This document shows, piece by piece, positions 19,835 to 29,887 of a DNA stretch of 64,000 nucleotides. This stretch comes from Stentor roeselii (taxonomy: Eukaryota; Ciliophora; Heterotrichea; Heterotrichida; Stentoridae), in the NCBI GenBank assembly GCA_006503475.1, contig RSEH01000037.1, positions 62,001 to 126,000 on the forward strand, given 5' to 3'. The notes under the pieces were generated by a model, which was not told the origin of the DNA, did no database searches, and saw only the letters and a list, made by a program, of their open reading frames with translations. Within the stretch, counting starts at the first letter, position 1. Each line of letters begins with the position of its first letter. Made by a program: the position numbers and the translations under genes.

Positions 19835-20656
19835 CTAAATATATCCTAAGTCACATCTCGGGCATTTAATCAACTTCTTAATATCCAAAATCCACTCTTG
19901 ACTCAAAGCTGGCCGTTCCTTACCCTTCAAAACAACTTCCAAATCCAATTTCCTTTGAAAATTCTGTACAATCAAATCAGCCTCAGCACAATTTTTCTTT
20001 TTAAATTTATTACCCGGGACCAATTTTTCCCAAACCTTCAATTCATAATCATAACTCTGCCAGAACCCAAGACTAAAAATAAGTTCCTCAACATTCAAAA
20101 ACATCTTTGCCTGATTTTTCAGTATCTCAATTGAAAATCCCTTAAAAGCCGAATCACTGATTCCAAAAAGGTTGACAGAATGAGCGCTTATTTCTTGTAT
20201 AAAAATTTCAATGATTTTTAAAGCGTCCTGCATTTTTACCTTCAACTTTTCGGCCTGTTGTGCATTTTTTAGTCCTTTTTCATCGTTTTCGTCTTCGAAA
20301 ACTCTTCGGATTAAAGAACTTGAGAAGTTTCGAAAGACTTTAGAAAAAATTTCAATTGTTTCGTTTGCTAGGTCTGGACTTGAATCGAAGGTTTGAAAGG
20401 TTGAAGGGATTTTTGTTGGTTTGAAGCGAACTGTCACGTTTGCGTTACTTTCTATTCGTGCTTCTGTGCATAACTCGAATTCTTTTAGCAGTTTAGATGA
20501 GTATTGTTTTAGGTTTTGAAGAAAGGTTTCTTTGAAGGATTGCAGTTTTAGTGGCATCAATGGATCTTCGGGGTCTTCTTTTTCTAGAGAGGACTTACCT
20601 GGCATTGAATTTCGTGATTTTGATTTCTTTGACTTTAAACGATTTTTTTTACCCAT
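19835..20656 (-). CDS. Unknown protein with basic N-terminus and C-terminal CxxC
   Basis: 273 residues that I do not recognise. The first 20 residues are lysine- and arginine-rich (KKNRLKSKKSKSR) and could be a nuclear or nucleolar signal. The centre is helical. Near the end, KLIKCPRCDLGYI gives one CxxC pair. A middle segment (MFLNVEELIFSLGFWQSYDYELKVW) is aromatic-rich and may be a folded helical domain. No membrane segments. The start is in AATAAATG context. Convergent with the ArfGAP gene across 161 bp. Confidence 0.72.
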   Translation of the reverse strand: MGKKNRLKSKKSKSRNSMPGKSSLEKEDPEDPLMPLKLQSFKETFLQNLKQYSSKLLKEFELCTEARIESNANVTVRFKPTKIPSTFQTFDSSPDLANETIEIFSKVFRNFSSSLIRRVFEDENDEKGLKNAQQAEKLKVKMQDALKIIEIFIQEISAHSVNLFGISDSAFKGFSIEILKNQAKMFLNVEELIFSLGFWQSYDYELKVWEKLVPGNKFKKKNCAEADLIVQNFQRKLDLEVVLKGKERPALSQEWILDIKKLIKCPRCDLGYI

Positions 20657-22587
20657 TTATTGATTATTTGGAAGGATTTATGGTTTTTTTAGTGATTATG
20701 GAATCATTAGTTTGGATGGCTTTTGAAGGATTAAGTTGAACAGATCTCTCATATTAATTTGCTTATAATATGTAAGATTGCAATTTTCTTTTTCACATGT
20801 TGAATAAAAATCACTTTATAGATGTGGCCATTCTAAGCATTACGATTTGAACTTATAGATATAATTGCTCATATAGACTTAAAAGATGTTGCTTTAAAGC
20901 TTCAAAATGGCGGCACAAGATTTCTGATTTCATCGCAGGTCAAAGGTATCCTCTACCCATAGAATTCTTCGGAAACGAAAATTGATTTGATTACTTTTCA
21001 TATATTCAGCATCAATAGAAATCTATTTAATAAATAAAAAAGTATACTTTAAATATAAAGATCGATGTTCCGAGCTCCTTAGAGATATTAGTTCAATATT
21101 TGAGAGGATGTGACATTCCACTACTTTTTCACCACATTTGAGAATATCATAAATTATGTAATTATTAGGAATTCATAATGCAGATAGTTACTCTAGTAAT
21201 CTTAAAGTCTAAATGTGATCTTTTAATAAGATTTCTTGATAATCTTTTATGTTTTCTTTTTGTGAATGATCATAAAATTAATGTTTAGTGAAATCAGCTT
21301 AATCTAATTATATTAAAGTGATTAAATTTTTCTATGATGTTTCAATGCAATGTTAAAGTTTAATTAGCAATTCGATAATTATTGTTCAACGTTAATTTTC
21401 TGATGTACTATCTCACAATTATTATGATTCAAGAAAAACAGAAAATATATTAGCTGGTCAGTCTATAAGAAACCAATATGAGAATATATTAATTAACCAA
21501 AACCTCTCGATTCAAATCGAATTTTTCTTCATTATTATTCGAACTCTGGTCAATTGTCTTAAGCTGGTTGTCAACCATAGAAAAAATTTTCTCTATAATT
21601 TTAAAACCTATTTCTTATTATCACTGTTATAATGTACTTTGGCATAATTTATTTTCTGCCGATTCATTATCTTAGACTGTATTTTGTCAATTTATTCTGA
21701 TTTTAACTTCAATTTATGATTTTAGTTCTTGAACTGTTATTTATCTCAAGAATGTTTCGAATTTGTTTTTGACAATTTTCGGTTTTCTCATTATAGCCTT
21801 AATTAGTCAGATCGTAAATATCTTGCAATAATTAATCTGAATGAATTCAGATAAACTATTTTTAAGAGATTCCCGCTTTGAGCAAGAAGGATAACTTACT
21901 GGTTGATTCAAAGTGCATTTCGTTGAAGAAATATGGTTTAATTTCTTTCGAACCAGCTCAGCTTACTCTCAAACTGATTAGGGGTATGTTCTTAATGAAT
22001 TTATGACTGATTTAAATGAGTTTAATCAATATAAAGATCTATTTAGCTTGTATAAAGATCTATTTTAATCAGATACAGATTTGAATTTCAATAAGATAAT
22101 TGAAACAATTTATAATGAGCTGATAGAAATAACAAAATAATGATTCATTATCATACAGTAACTACTAGAGTAGCAAGAGAATTTAATTTTTAAAGAGATT
22201 TTATAAATAATTACTTGCAAACTTGATGAATTTCACAAAGATGAAGGTAAATAAAACAATTATACACAGAAGTATGATAAAAAATAAAAGTGAAGATTAT
22301 GATAGAATAACATAAAATTACAAAAATTAATTAGAATAATAATATATAATTAAGTTTTTTATTACTGATCACCTGGTATTTTTTTTTCATTTAAAACCTT
22401 GAAATTCTCAAATTTAATTACTATTTCTACTAAAGAGATACCACTTCAATATAAATCCTACCCTTAAAATTATAAACTACTAAGTTAAGTTACCTAAACA
22501 GTATATTTCATCAAATAAAAAACACCATCACAACTATTAACTTATAATCAATCAGAATGAAACCAATATAAAAACCTACTAAAATCC
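20657..22587. other. 1.9-kb gene-free AT-rich stretch with coding-like fragments
   Basis: The largest stretch without a gene in the window. Most of it is AT-rich with stops in all frames. Two short islands look less random. Around 20880-20990 a frame reads KWRHKISDFIAGQRYPLPIE, and around 21865-22140 two frames give stretches such as LSKKDNLLVDSKCISLKKYG and EFMTDLNEFNQYKDLFSLYK. These could be remains of a decayed host gene, an RNA gene's flank, or chance. I see no terminal repeats, no tRNA and no tandem repeat. Confidence 0.5.
21860..22140 (+). pseudogene. Possible decayed gene fragment (unidentified)
   Basis: This stretch has better coding character and higher G+C than its AT-rich surroundings, but it is not open in a single frame. 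Translated pieces are rich in ordinary residue mixtures (for example FEPAQLTLKLIRG). I cannot name a family. It may be a relic of a gene deleted elsewhere in the region, or chance in AT-rich DNA. Confidence 0.25.
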
Positions 22588-22749
22588 TTATCTATGAACA
22601 TTCTTCGAGCCATCTGGAAGACTTTCAACAGTAAAAGGAATTTCCACATTCATATCTTTCAATTCTTTCAAGACCTTAACGATTTCCTCAATATTTGCTC
22701 GATCAAAAGCATCCTGCAATTTAATCCGATAATTTTCAAGTTCTTCCAT
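22588..22749 (-). CDS. Small 53-residue acidic helical protein
   Basis: A short frame with ATG at 22749 that begins 8 bp after the stop of the preceding minus-strand gene. The product (starting MEELENYRIKLQDAF) is acidic and strongly helical; the part EEIVKVLKELKDMNVEIPFTV loosely recalls the TFIIS N-terminal/LW helical bundle, but the characteristic C-terminal helix is missing, so I make no functional claim. The codon choice, G/T-poor on the + strand, matches neighbouring coding DNA. It could be a separate small protein or a downstream unit of a two-gene transcript. Confidence 0.5.
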   Translation of the reverse strand: MEELENYRIKLQDAFDRANIEEIVKVLKELKDMNVEIPFTVESLPDGSKNVHR

Positions 22750-22757
22750 AACTATTA

Positions 22758-23162
22758 CTACTCTGTAATATTAATCCAATCAGTATACTTAATAATAGCT
22801 TCCCCAATGACTTCATCCATCAAAGGAAACTCAAGCATTACCTTTAAAGCTGAGTTTGTTCCAGTTTTAAATATCAAACTAGCAGAAGTGATCTTTATTG
22901 CAAGTCTTGGAAAGAAACTTAATCGATTGATTGGATATATTGCGTCAATTACTAAGAAGGTAAAACATGATGCTAAAGTGGTGAATCTTGTTTCGTGCCA
23001 GAAGACATTTTTGCAGTATTTTATGTAGTCTTTTTCTAATTGTGAGATCTTTTTGTCACCTGAGGCGAATTTCTGGTGGAGGAAATGACTTACTCTGTAA
23101 ATTTCTTTGAGTTCTTTTTTGGTGTAAGGCCCTTCCTTTTTGTGTCTGTATCTATTCAGCAT
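22758..23162 (-). CDS. Small protein with two hydrophobic segments, unknown
   Basis: 134 residues. The first 60 are charged (RHKKEGPYTKKELKEIYRV), followed by two hydrophobic stretches, FTTLASCFTFLVIDAIYPI and FPRLAIKITSASLIFKTG, that could be membrane helices. It ends in three successive in-frame stops (TAG TAA TAG), so run-on into the following small frame by splicing is unlikely. It is divergent from the giant EMAP-like gene with only 63 bp between starts. Function unknown; a small organelle membrane protein would fit. Confidence 0.65.
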   Translation of the reverse strand: MLNRYRHKKEGPYTKKELKEIYRVSHFLHQKFASGDKKISQLEKDYIKYCKNVFWHETRFTTLASCFTFLVIDAIYPINRLSFFPRLAIKITSASLIFKTGTNSALKVMLEFPLMDEVIGEAIIKYTDWINITE

Positions 23163-23225
23163 TTTTATTCCAATAGAAAAAGTAACCTCCGACTAGTTTT
23201 CCCTCCAGTATAATCATGGTTATAA

Positions 23226-26200
23226 ATGGGTTTAACAGGTTCTCACGAACTGCATGCAGGTGTCAAAACATTAGTTTTATCAGGTGAGTTAGTCCGAGGT
23301 CTACGAGAAAGGTTCGAAATGATAAGCGATTCATTCGGATTCGACCGAGAAGAAATCAAGACCTTATACAAGGCGAAGCCCGAGCAAGTCGACCTGATAT
23401 TCGAGATCTTCGACCCGAACGACCGAGGGAAGGTCGACGCTTACGAGTTCATAGCAGGAATGATAATAGTCTCAGAAGCTTCTTTAGAATCAAAGGCCGA
23501 CATCTTATTCGAGCTTTACGATTTCGACCACAGCAAAAGTCTTTCCTTCGACGAGTTGATAATAATGCTTCGAACAGCGATGAACGCTCTCTGTTACATG
23601 ACAGGCACTCAGCCGGTATCAATGGAAGAGCTTGAAACTCACACAACTCGAGTCTTTTCAAAAATCGACACAAATAAAGACGACTCGATTTCCCTTGCTG
23701 AATGGATTAGTTTTATTACGAGAGATGTGGAAGTTGTACAGATCCTTGAATCAGCTGGACTTATCACTCGCGAAGACAGAAGACCGAACTTCGGGTCTGA
23801 GGACAGTCCAGAAATGGACAGTGATTTAGAAAATGAAACGAATCGAAGGGACTTCAACAGGTCTGCCATTCAGGAAAGGGTTAAAGAAGGGGTGGAAGTC
23901 TTGGATGACTCACCTTTTTTACTTGAATCTGTTGGCGAAGGCGACCAGTTCTTAGCAGTCAAGCCTTGGGAAGGTGTTGTTAAAAATTCAGTGCCTTCTA
24001 ATTACCAGGCGAAAAAAGGAGATGATGACCCTCCCAATGCGAGTCTTGAACTTGAGTATGTGCATGGGTATCGATGTCATGATGTTCGGAATAACTTGAG
24101 GTATACTGCGAAAGATGAAGTCGTTTATCATACTGCTGCCGTTGGAATTGTTTTGAATCCTCTTGCCAATACACAGAAACACTTCTTGGCTCATACTGAT
24201 GATATCATCGCTTTTGATGCGAATCTAGCGGGAACCATGGCGGCCACTGGAGAAATCGGAAGGACTCCTTTACTTACTGTTTGGAATACGGAAACTATGG
24301 AATGTGTCAAAAGCTTTAAAGGAATTTTTAAAAAGGGAATTTCTAATGTTTGCTTTTCGAATGATGGAAGTAAAGTTGCGGGACTTGGAGCTGATGAAGA
24401 ACATTGTGTTATTGTTTATGATCTTGGAAAAGGGACTGGAAAAGCTGGACCTATGCAGAATGTTTTTGCTTCGGGCAAAGCTGGAAGGGATACTTTTTTG
24501 GATATGAAGTTTCATCCGGCTTCAAGTGATAAGTTACTTGCTTGTGGAGTAAAAATCTTCGAAGTAATCACAATCGCAAACGGCACAATGACAGTAAAAA
24601 AAGGAACCGGTTGGGGTAAATCCGCGCAAACCCAGCTACAAGCTCTTCAATGCATATCAGTATTAGGCAACTCAATCCTAACCGGAGCCTTCAACGGTTG
24701 CATATTCAAATGGACAGAAACAACATTAACCCAAGCAGTTCCAGTCCACACAGCAGCAGTGACCTGTTTCGGTGCACGAACATCAGGAGACGGTATAATT
24801 TCCGGAGGAATCGACGGATTCGTTCACATTCTCGACTTAAGCCTTTCTAAAATAAAATCAATCGACATGAAAACCTTAGGAAGCATTTTAGCAAAGCCAA
24901 GAAGTGTCGCTGAAGGTAAAAACGGAAAACTTCTCATCGGGTCCAGAGGAGGAGAAATCTTCGAAGTCCAGGGTCAAAACTCAAAAGTTCTCATGAAAGG
25001 ACATTTCGACCTCGAACTCTGGGGACTTGTTTCGCATCCCACTCGAAATGAATACGTGACTCTTGGACAAGATGGACTTCTGGCTGTCTGGGAAGCTGCT
25101 TCGCGCAAACAGAAGACTTGTGTGAAACTTGATGGCCCTGGAGGCGTTTTGGCTTTTTCTCCGAATGGAAATATTTTGATTGCCGGGATGGACAACGGGA
25201 AGATTTTGATTCTTGATGGAGTGACTTTGGCGATGAAAGACCAGAAGCATGATAGAGTCAAGCAGGTCTCAGAGTTGAAGTTCTCGCCTGATGGGTCGGT
25301 CTTAGCAGTTGGAGCTCATGATTCGTTGATTTTTATTTATAAAGTGAATGAGAACTATAAATTGCAGTTTAAGTTGAAAGGGCATCACTCGACTATCACT
25401 CATTTTGATTATTCAGTGGCTGGAGGAGTACTTCAGTCAACGTCTACCAGTTATGACTTGCTTTATCATAATGTTGACTCAGGACAACAGGACCCTTCTG
25501 GAGCTTCCGCGAATAGAAATGAAAAATGGCTTACTTGGACTTGTGTACTTGGATGGCCTGTTCAAGGAATTTGGCCTCCTTGTTCAGATGGTTCAGATAT
25601 TAATAACTTGGATAGGAGCAAGTCGCATAAAGTCGTTGCCACTGTCGACGACTTTGGCCAGGTCAAGCTGTTTAAGTTTCCTTGTGTCAAGAAAAATTCA
25701 GGATTTAATACTTATCGTGGACATTCTTCACATGTCACTAATTGCAGGTTCTTGCCCAGTGGGTATTTGATTAGTACTGGCGGAAATGATAAGGCGGTTT
25801 TTCAATGGAAGTATAGTGAAGATGGAGAAGAACCTGTTATTAATGATGAAGCCCTTCAGGCTGTTGAGGCTGAAGGTGATAGCAAGTTGTTTGATATTGA
25901 AACTGTTGGAGAAGGTGACCAGTTCTTGGCGGTCAAGCCGTGGCTTGGGGAGGTCAAGGCGAGTACTCCGAATGACTATGTGATGCCTAAGGGACATGCC
26001 AAAGCTCCTGACGAAAACATGACTCTACTAAAAGTCCACGGTTACCGAGGGTTCGACTCTCGAAACAACCTGCGATACACAGTGAACGGGAAGGCAGTAT
26101 ACCCAGCGGCTGCCCTAGGAATCGTGATGGACTTATCCAGTAAAGAACAGCAATTTTTTTCAATGCACGACGACGACGTAGTATGTCTCGCGATTCACCC

Positions 26201-29200
26201 CAACCGTAAAATCGCTGCGACAGGTCAAATGGCGCACGTGGGCAAGTCCCGGACACTCGAACTTCATATCTGGGACGTTGAAACCATGCAAGGCGTCGCC
26301 TGCTTGTCAGGCTTTCACCGTCGAGCCATTCGTCATGTTGAGTTCTCTCCCAACGGCAACTGGGTTCTTTCCATCGGCGAGGACGATGACCACAGCCTGG
26401 CTGTTTATGAATGGCAAACAAAAAGAATGGTCTGCAATTCAAAGGTCGACAAGGACGCAGTCCTTGGAGCGAATTTCATGTCAAATACAGAAATCGCAAT
26501 TTATGGTCCTAAGTTTATCAAGTTCTTTACTATCAATGGCCAAAATGTTTCGAATACTCGAGGAACTATTGGAAATAAACCTTTTGAAGCGCAGTTTAGT
26601 GGAGTTACTTTTAATTCGGCTTTTGTTACTGGGACTCATGCAGGGAATCTTTTTGTTTGGGCTGGAAAAAGTCTTGGAAAAACGGTCAAAGCTCATACTG
26701 GACAGGTCTGGGCTTTGAACTCTGGAGGAGGAAAACTTTACTCGGGTGGATCTGAAGGAAATGTGGTGGTCTGGGATGGTACTTATAAGCAACTTAATTC
26801 AATCAGTCTTGTGGATTTTTCATTGAACCCTGGAATTAGGTCTATTGATGTCTCTGAACAGGGAGATTTATTAATTGGAACTCGAGGGGGAGACTTACTT
26901 GAAGTGAAAGATTTTCAGGATTTTAATGTTTTGGGAAATTCACATTTTGATGGAGAACTTTGGGGATTAGCTATTCATCCTACTGCTCCTATAGTGGCAA
27001 CCTGTGGAGGAGACAAAACAATCCGAACCTGGGACCTGCAACAAGGAAACATGATAATGGCAACAAAGCCATTAGCACAAGACATGCGAGCATTAGACTA
27101 CTCACCTTCCGGCCGAAACCTGATCTGCGGTTTGGTGAACGGCATGATAATCCTTCTGGACAGCGACAGTCTGACAACCTTATGCTCAGTCCAAAGTTCA
27201 TTCAAAGGCAAAGACTGCTGGATTGAAGACATAAAATTTTCCCCAGACGGAAGTCAAGTCGCTTTCGGTGCTCATGGAGGCGCCTCTAAAGTGGAAGTGA
27301 TGGGCGTGCAGGGCAGTAAAATCACGAAAATCTGCACAATTAATGCAGGACTCACATCAGCGCTTACGCATATGGACTGGTCTGTGGATGGATCATTGGT
27401 AGCGGTTAATTCGCAGGCTTATGAGTTGAAGTTTGTGTCTATTGATGGAAAGCGCAACGTGGCATCAAGTTCAGTGAAAAACACCGAATGGCGAACCTGG
27501 ACCTGTGTCCTAGGTTGGCCAGTCCAATTCATCTGGCCCGAATGCGCAGACGGTACGGACATAAACTCCTGCTGCAGGTCGAACTCACGTAAAGTCCTCG
27601 CAACGGCCGACGATTTCGGAAGGGTCAACTTTTTCCGTTGGCCAGTAGTCGCCCCAAAGCAAAGTTGCAAGTCCTTCAAAGGCCACTCATCACATGTAAC
27701 AAAAGTAAAATTCTCCAACGACGACGCCTTTGTAATCAGCACCGGCGGTAACGACAAGTGCGTCTTTGTCTGGCAAACAGACATGGCCGACGACGTCGAG
27801 CCTGAATCCAGTTCAGAAGACGTAAAAATCGACGAAATCAGCAAAGAAAAGGCTCTTGACAAGAAATCCCCTGAAACTCGAGAAAAGGTTCAAAAGAAAC
27901 TAGGAGCTGCAATTGAAAGTAATGACGCGAACAACTTCTTCCAATTCGAAGAACTCGGCGAAGGTGACCAGTTTTTAGCAGTCAAGCCATGGGAAGGCGC
28001 GATTAAACCTCCTTCAGGTTACGTGAAACCTCCTCGTAATCAGAACACGCCTCCTGCAATCAACTTGGAACTCGAGTTCGTTCATGGGTACCGCGCGAAG
28101 GACTGCAGAAATAACGTAAAATACTTACCTGATGGTCGCGTTGTTTATCATGCTGCAGGACTTGGAATCGCTTACAATAAAACTTCACATTCACAGAGTT
28201 TTTTCAATAAACATATTGATGATATCATCGCCTTCGCACTTTCACCCAGTGGACAAGTCGCTGCCACTGGGGAAGTAGGAAGAAGGCCGAATATCTTTGT
28301 ATGGGACACTGCTTCTATGATGCAAATCGCTAACTTTAAAGCGCCTTTGGAAAAAGGTATCGCTGCTCTTGCTTTCTCTCCTAATGGGCAGATCTTGGCT
28401 GCTGTGGGAATGGATGATGATCATAGTGTCGCTTTGTATAACTTGCAGACTAATTCTTTGATTTGTAGTGTCAAGGGGGATCGTGAGAGTATCACTGATA
28501 TGGTCTTTACCGCTGAAACGGAATTTGTTACTACTGGAATCAAACATTTCAAGGTATGGAATGTCAGTGGAACTAATGTTGTTGGAAAAAGGGGAAACTT
28601 TGGAAGTGCTAATAATTTGTTACTTTGTGTTGCTGCTGAAGGGGCTAATGTTTATACTGGTACTGCTGCTGGAACTTTGGTTAAATGGGCTGGCGTTTCT
28701 GCGGGTAAAAGCTTTCAGCTTCATCAGAAAGGTTTGGATAGTGTCTGGACATCACATGGAGTAATTGTTACAGGCGGTAAAGATGGAATAGTTCTAGTCT
28801 TAGACTCCTCCCTAAACAAAAGACAAAGTTTCGATTTAAACTCACCTCAATACGCTTCAGTTTCTTCAGCAATAAGATCAGCAATGTTATCCCCAGACGG
28901 AAATACTTTACTAGTAGGAACTTACGGTTCAGAAATATTCGAAATAGAAGCAGGTTCAGGTGCCGGAAGGAATTTCATTCGAGGTCACTTCACCCCATCA
29001 AGAGGCCGAACAGTTACAAACGAAGTATGGGGACTTTGCGTGTTGTCCGACAACAACCGTTACGTCTCTGTCTCAGATGACGGAACCCTTCGAGTCTGGG
29101 ACCGAAGCAGCCGTTCTCAAGTAAACATCTTAAAATTCACAAACGCCGAAGAAGTTCCAGATTCAGCGAAAGCCCGATGCGTGTCAAGCAATCCCCAAGG

Positions 29201-29876
29201 CAGTCTTCTCGCCATCGGTTTCAAAGACGGTAGTTTCAAGATCTTTGACACAAACTCATTCAACCAGCGAGCAGGTAAAAAAGACAGAAAAGAAGAAATT
29301 TCAGACATAAAATATTCTCCAGATGGAAGTAAACTTGCAGTGGGTTCTCATGATAATTTTATAGATATTTACAATGCAAATGATTATAAACAAATCGCGG
29401 TTTGCAAAGGACACAGCAGCTTCATCACTCACTTTGACTGGAGCGCTGATGGGAATTTTTTGCATTCAAACTGCGGGGCTTATGAACTGCTTTACTGGGA
29501 TGGGAATAATGGAAGGCAACTCACTTCTGGAGCTACTCAGTTTAAGGATGAGGTCTGGAATACCTGGACTTGTGTCATTGGATGGCCTGTGCAGGGCATT
29601 TATCCTGCTTTCGCTGATGGGACTGATGTGAATGCTGTTGATAGGAGCAGGGTGAAGTTTGGCAATAAGGAATATGAACTGGTTGCCACTTCGGATGATT
29701 TTGGATTGGTTAAGGTGTTTAGGTATCCTTGTGTTACGAAAGGATCGGAAGGGGTCATTGGAAGAGGACATAGCTCGCATGTTACTAATGTTAGGTTTAG
29801 TCCTGATGATACTTACTTGTTTACTACTGGAGGTGATGATCAGTGCGTTTTTCAGTGGAAAGTTATTCCTAAGTAA
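23226..29876 (+). CDS. EF-hand protein with three tandem EMAP (HELP-WD40) modules
   Basis: 2216 residues in one 6.65-kb uninterrupted frame. MGLTGSHE allows N-myristoylation. Residues 45-180 hold EF-hand-like loops (FDPNDRGKVDAYEF, YDFDHSKSLSFDEL, IDTNKDDSISLAEW). Three EMAP-like modules follow, each beginning GEGDQFLAVKPW, then the HELP motif VHGYR...RNN, then a double WD propeller ending in GHSSHVT and a K-x-x-x-W strand: about 230-870, 890-1525 and 1550-2216. EMAP/EML proteins bind microtubules and set tubulin spacing; animal EML5/EML6 also have three modules but no EF-hands. The EF-hands suggest Ca2+ control of microtubule binding at cortex or cilia (inference). Composition switches repeatedly between A/C-rich and G/T-rich blocks. 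Confidence 0.93.
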   Translation: MGLTGSHELHAGVKTLVLSGELVRGLRERFEMISDSFGFDREEIKTLYKAKPEQVDLIFEIFDPNDRGKVDAYEFIAGMIIVSEASLESKADILFELYDFDHSKSLSFDELIIMLRTAMNALCYMTGTQPVSMEELETHTTRVFSKIDTNKDDSISLAEWISFITRDVEVVQILESAGLITREDRRPNFGSEDSPEMDSDLENETNRRDFNRSAIQERVKEGVEVLDDSPFLLESVGEGDQFLAVKPWEGVVKNSVPSNYQAKKGDDDPPNASLELEYVHGYRCHDVRNNLRYTAKDEVVYHTAAVGIVLNPLANTQKHFLAHTDDIIAFDANLAGTMAATGEIGRTPLLTVWNTETMECVKSFKGIFKKGISNVCFSNDGSKVAGLGADEEHCVIVYDLGKGTGKAGPMQNVFASGKAGRDTFLDMKFHPASSDKLLACGVKIFEVITIANGTMTVKKGTGWGKSAQTQLQALQCISVLGNSILTGAFNGCIFKWTETTLTQAVPVHTAAVTCFGARTSGDGIISGGIDGFVHILDLSLSKIKSIDMKTLGSILAKPRSVAEGKNGKLLIGSRGGEIFEVQGQNSKVLMKGHFDLELWGLVSHPTRNEYVTLGQDGLLAVWEAASRKQKTCVKLDGPGGVLAFSPNGNILIAGMDNGKILILDGVTLAMKDQKHDRVKQVSELKFSPDGSVLAVGAHDSLIFIYKVNENYKLQFKLKGHHSTITHFDYSVAGGVLQSTSTSYDLLYHNVDSGQQDPSGASANRNEKWLTWTCVLGWPVQGIWPPCSDGSDINNLDRSKSHKVVATVDDFGQVKLFKFPCVKKNSGFNTYRGHSSHVTNCRFLPSGYLISTGGNDKAVFQWKYSEDGEEPVINDEALQAVEAEGDSKLFDIETVGEGDQFLAVKPWLGEVKASTPNDYVMPKGHAKAPDENMTLLKVHGYRGFDSRNNLRYTVNGKAVYPAAALGIVMDLSSKEQQFFSMHDDDVVCLAIHPNRKIAATGQMAHVGKSRTLELHIWDVETMQGVACLSGFHRRAIRHVEFSPNGNWVLSIGEDDDHSLAVYEWQTKRMVCNSKVDKDAVLGANFMSNTEIAIYGPKFIKFFTINGQNVSNTRGTIGNKPFEAQFSGVTFNSAFVTGTHAGNLFVWAGKSLGKTVKAHTGQVWALNSGGGKLYSGGSEGNVVVWDGTYKQLNSISLVDFSLNPGIRSIDVSEQGDLLIGTRGGDLLEVKDFQDFNVLGNSHFDGELWGLAIHPTAPIVATCGGDKTIRTWDLQQGNMIMATKPLAQDMRALDYSPSGRNLICGLVNGMIILLDSDSLTTLCSVQSSFKGKDCWIEDIKFSPDGSQVAFGAHGGASKVEVMGVQGSKITKICTINAGLTSALTHMDWSVDGSLVAVNSQAYELKFVSIDGKRNVASSSVKNTEWRTWTCVLGWPVQFIWPECADGTDINSCCRSNSRKVLATADDFGRVNFFRWPVVAPKQSCKSFKGHSSHVTKVKFSNDDAFVISTGGNDKCVFVWQTDMADDVEPESSSEDVKIDEISKEKALDKKSPETREKVQKKLGAAIESNDANNFFQFEELGEGDQFLAVKPWEGAIKPPSGYVKPPRNQNTPPAINLELEFVHGYRAKDCRNNVKYLPDGRVVYHAAGLGIAYNKTSHSQSFFNKHIDDIIAFALSPSGQVAATGEVGRRPNIFVWDTASMMQIANFKAPLEKGIAALAFSPNGQILAAVGMDDDHSVALYNLQTNSLICSVKGDRESITDMVFTAETEFVTTGIKHFKVWNVSGTNVVGKRGNFGSANNLLLCVAAEGANVYTGTAAGTLVKWAGVSAGKSFQLHQKGLDSVWTSHGVIVTGGKDGIVLVLDSSLNKRQSFDLNSPQYASVSSAIRSAMLSPDGNTLLVGTYGSEIFEIEAGSGAGRNFIRGHFTPSRGRTVTNEVWGLCVLSDNNRYVSVSDDGTLRVWDRSSRSQVNILKFTNAEEVPDSAKARCVSSNPQGSLLAIGFKDGSFKIFDTNSFNQRAGKKDRKEEISDIKYSPDGSKLAVGSHDNFIDIYNANDYKQIAVCKGHSSFITHFDWSADGNFLHSNCGAYELLYWDGNNGRQLTSGATQFKDEVWNTWTCVIGWPVQGIYPAFADGTDVNAVDRSRVKFGNKEYELVATSDDFGLVKVFRYPCVTKGSEGVIGRGHSSHVTNVRFSPDDTYLFTTGGDDQCVFQWKVIPK

Positions 29877-29887
29877 TTAGTTAACTA

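Noticed and set aside
21505-21520. Stem with GATTCAAATC resembling a tRNA T-loop
   Set aside because: No acceptor stem, D-arm or anticodon arm fits around it. It is a small palindrome in AT-rich DNA.
22758-22790. Splicing of the 134- and 53-residue frames into one protein
   Set aside because: Three in-frame stops separate them and no GT...AG of 14-16 nt gives an open join.
22594-23028. 144-residue open frame on the + strand
   Set aside because: It overlaps two minus-strand frames with better composition and starts, and its product is a run of hydrophobic and aromatic residues typical of antisense readings.
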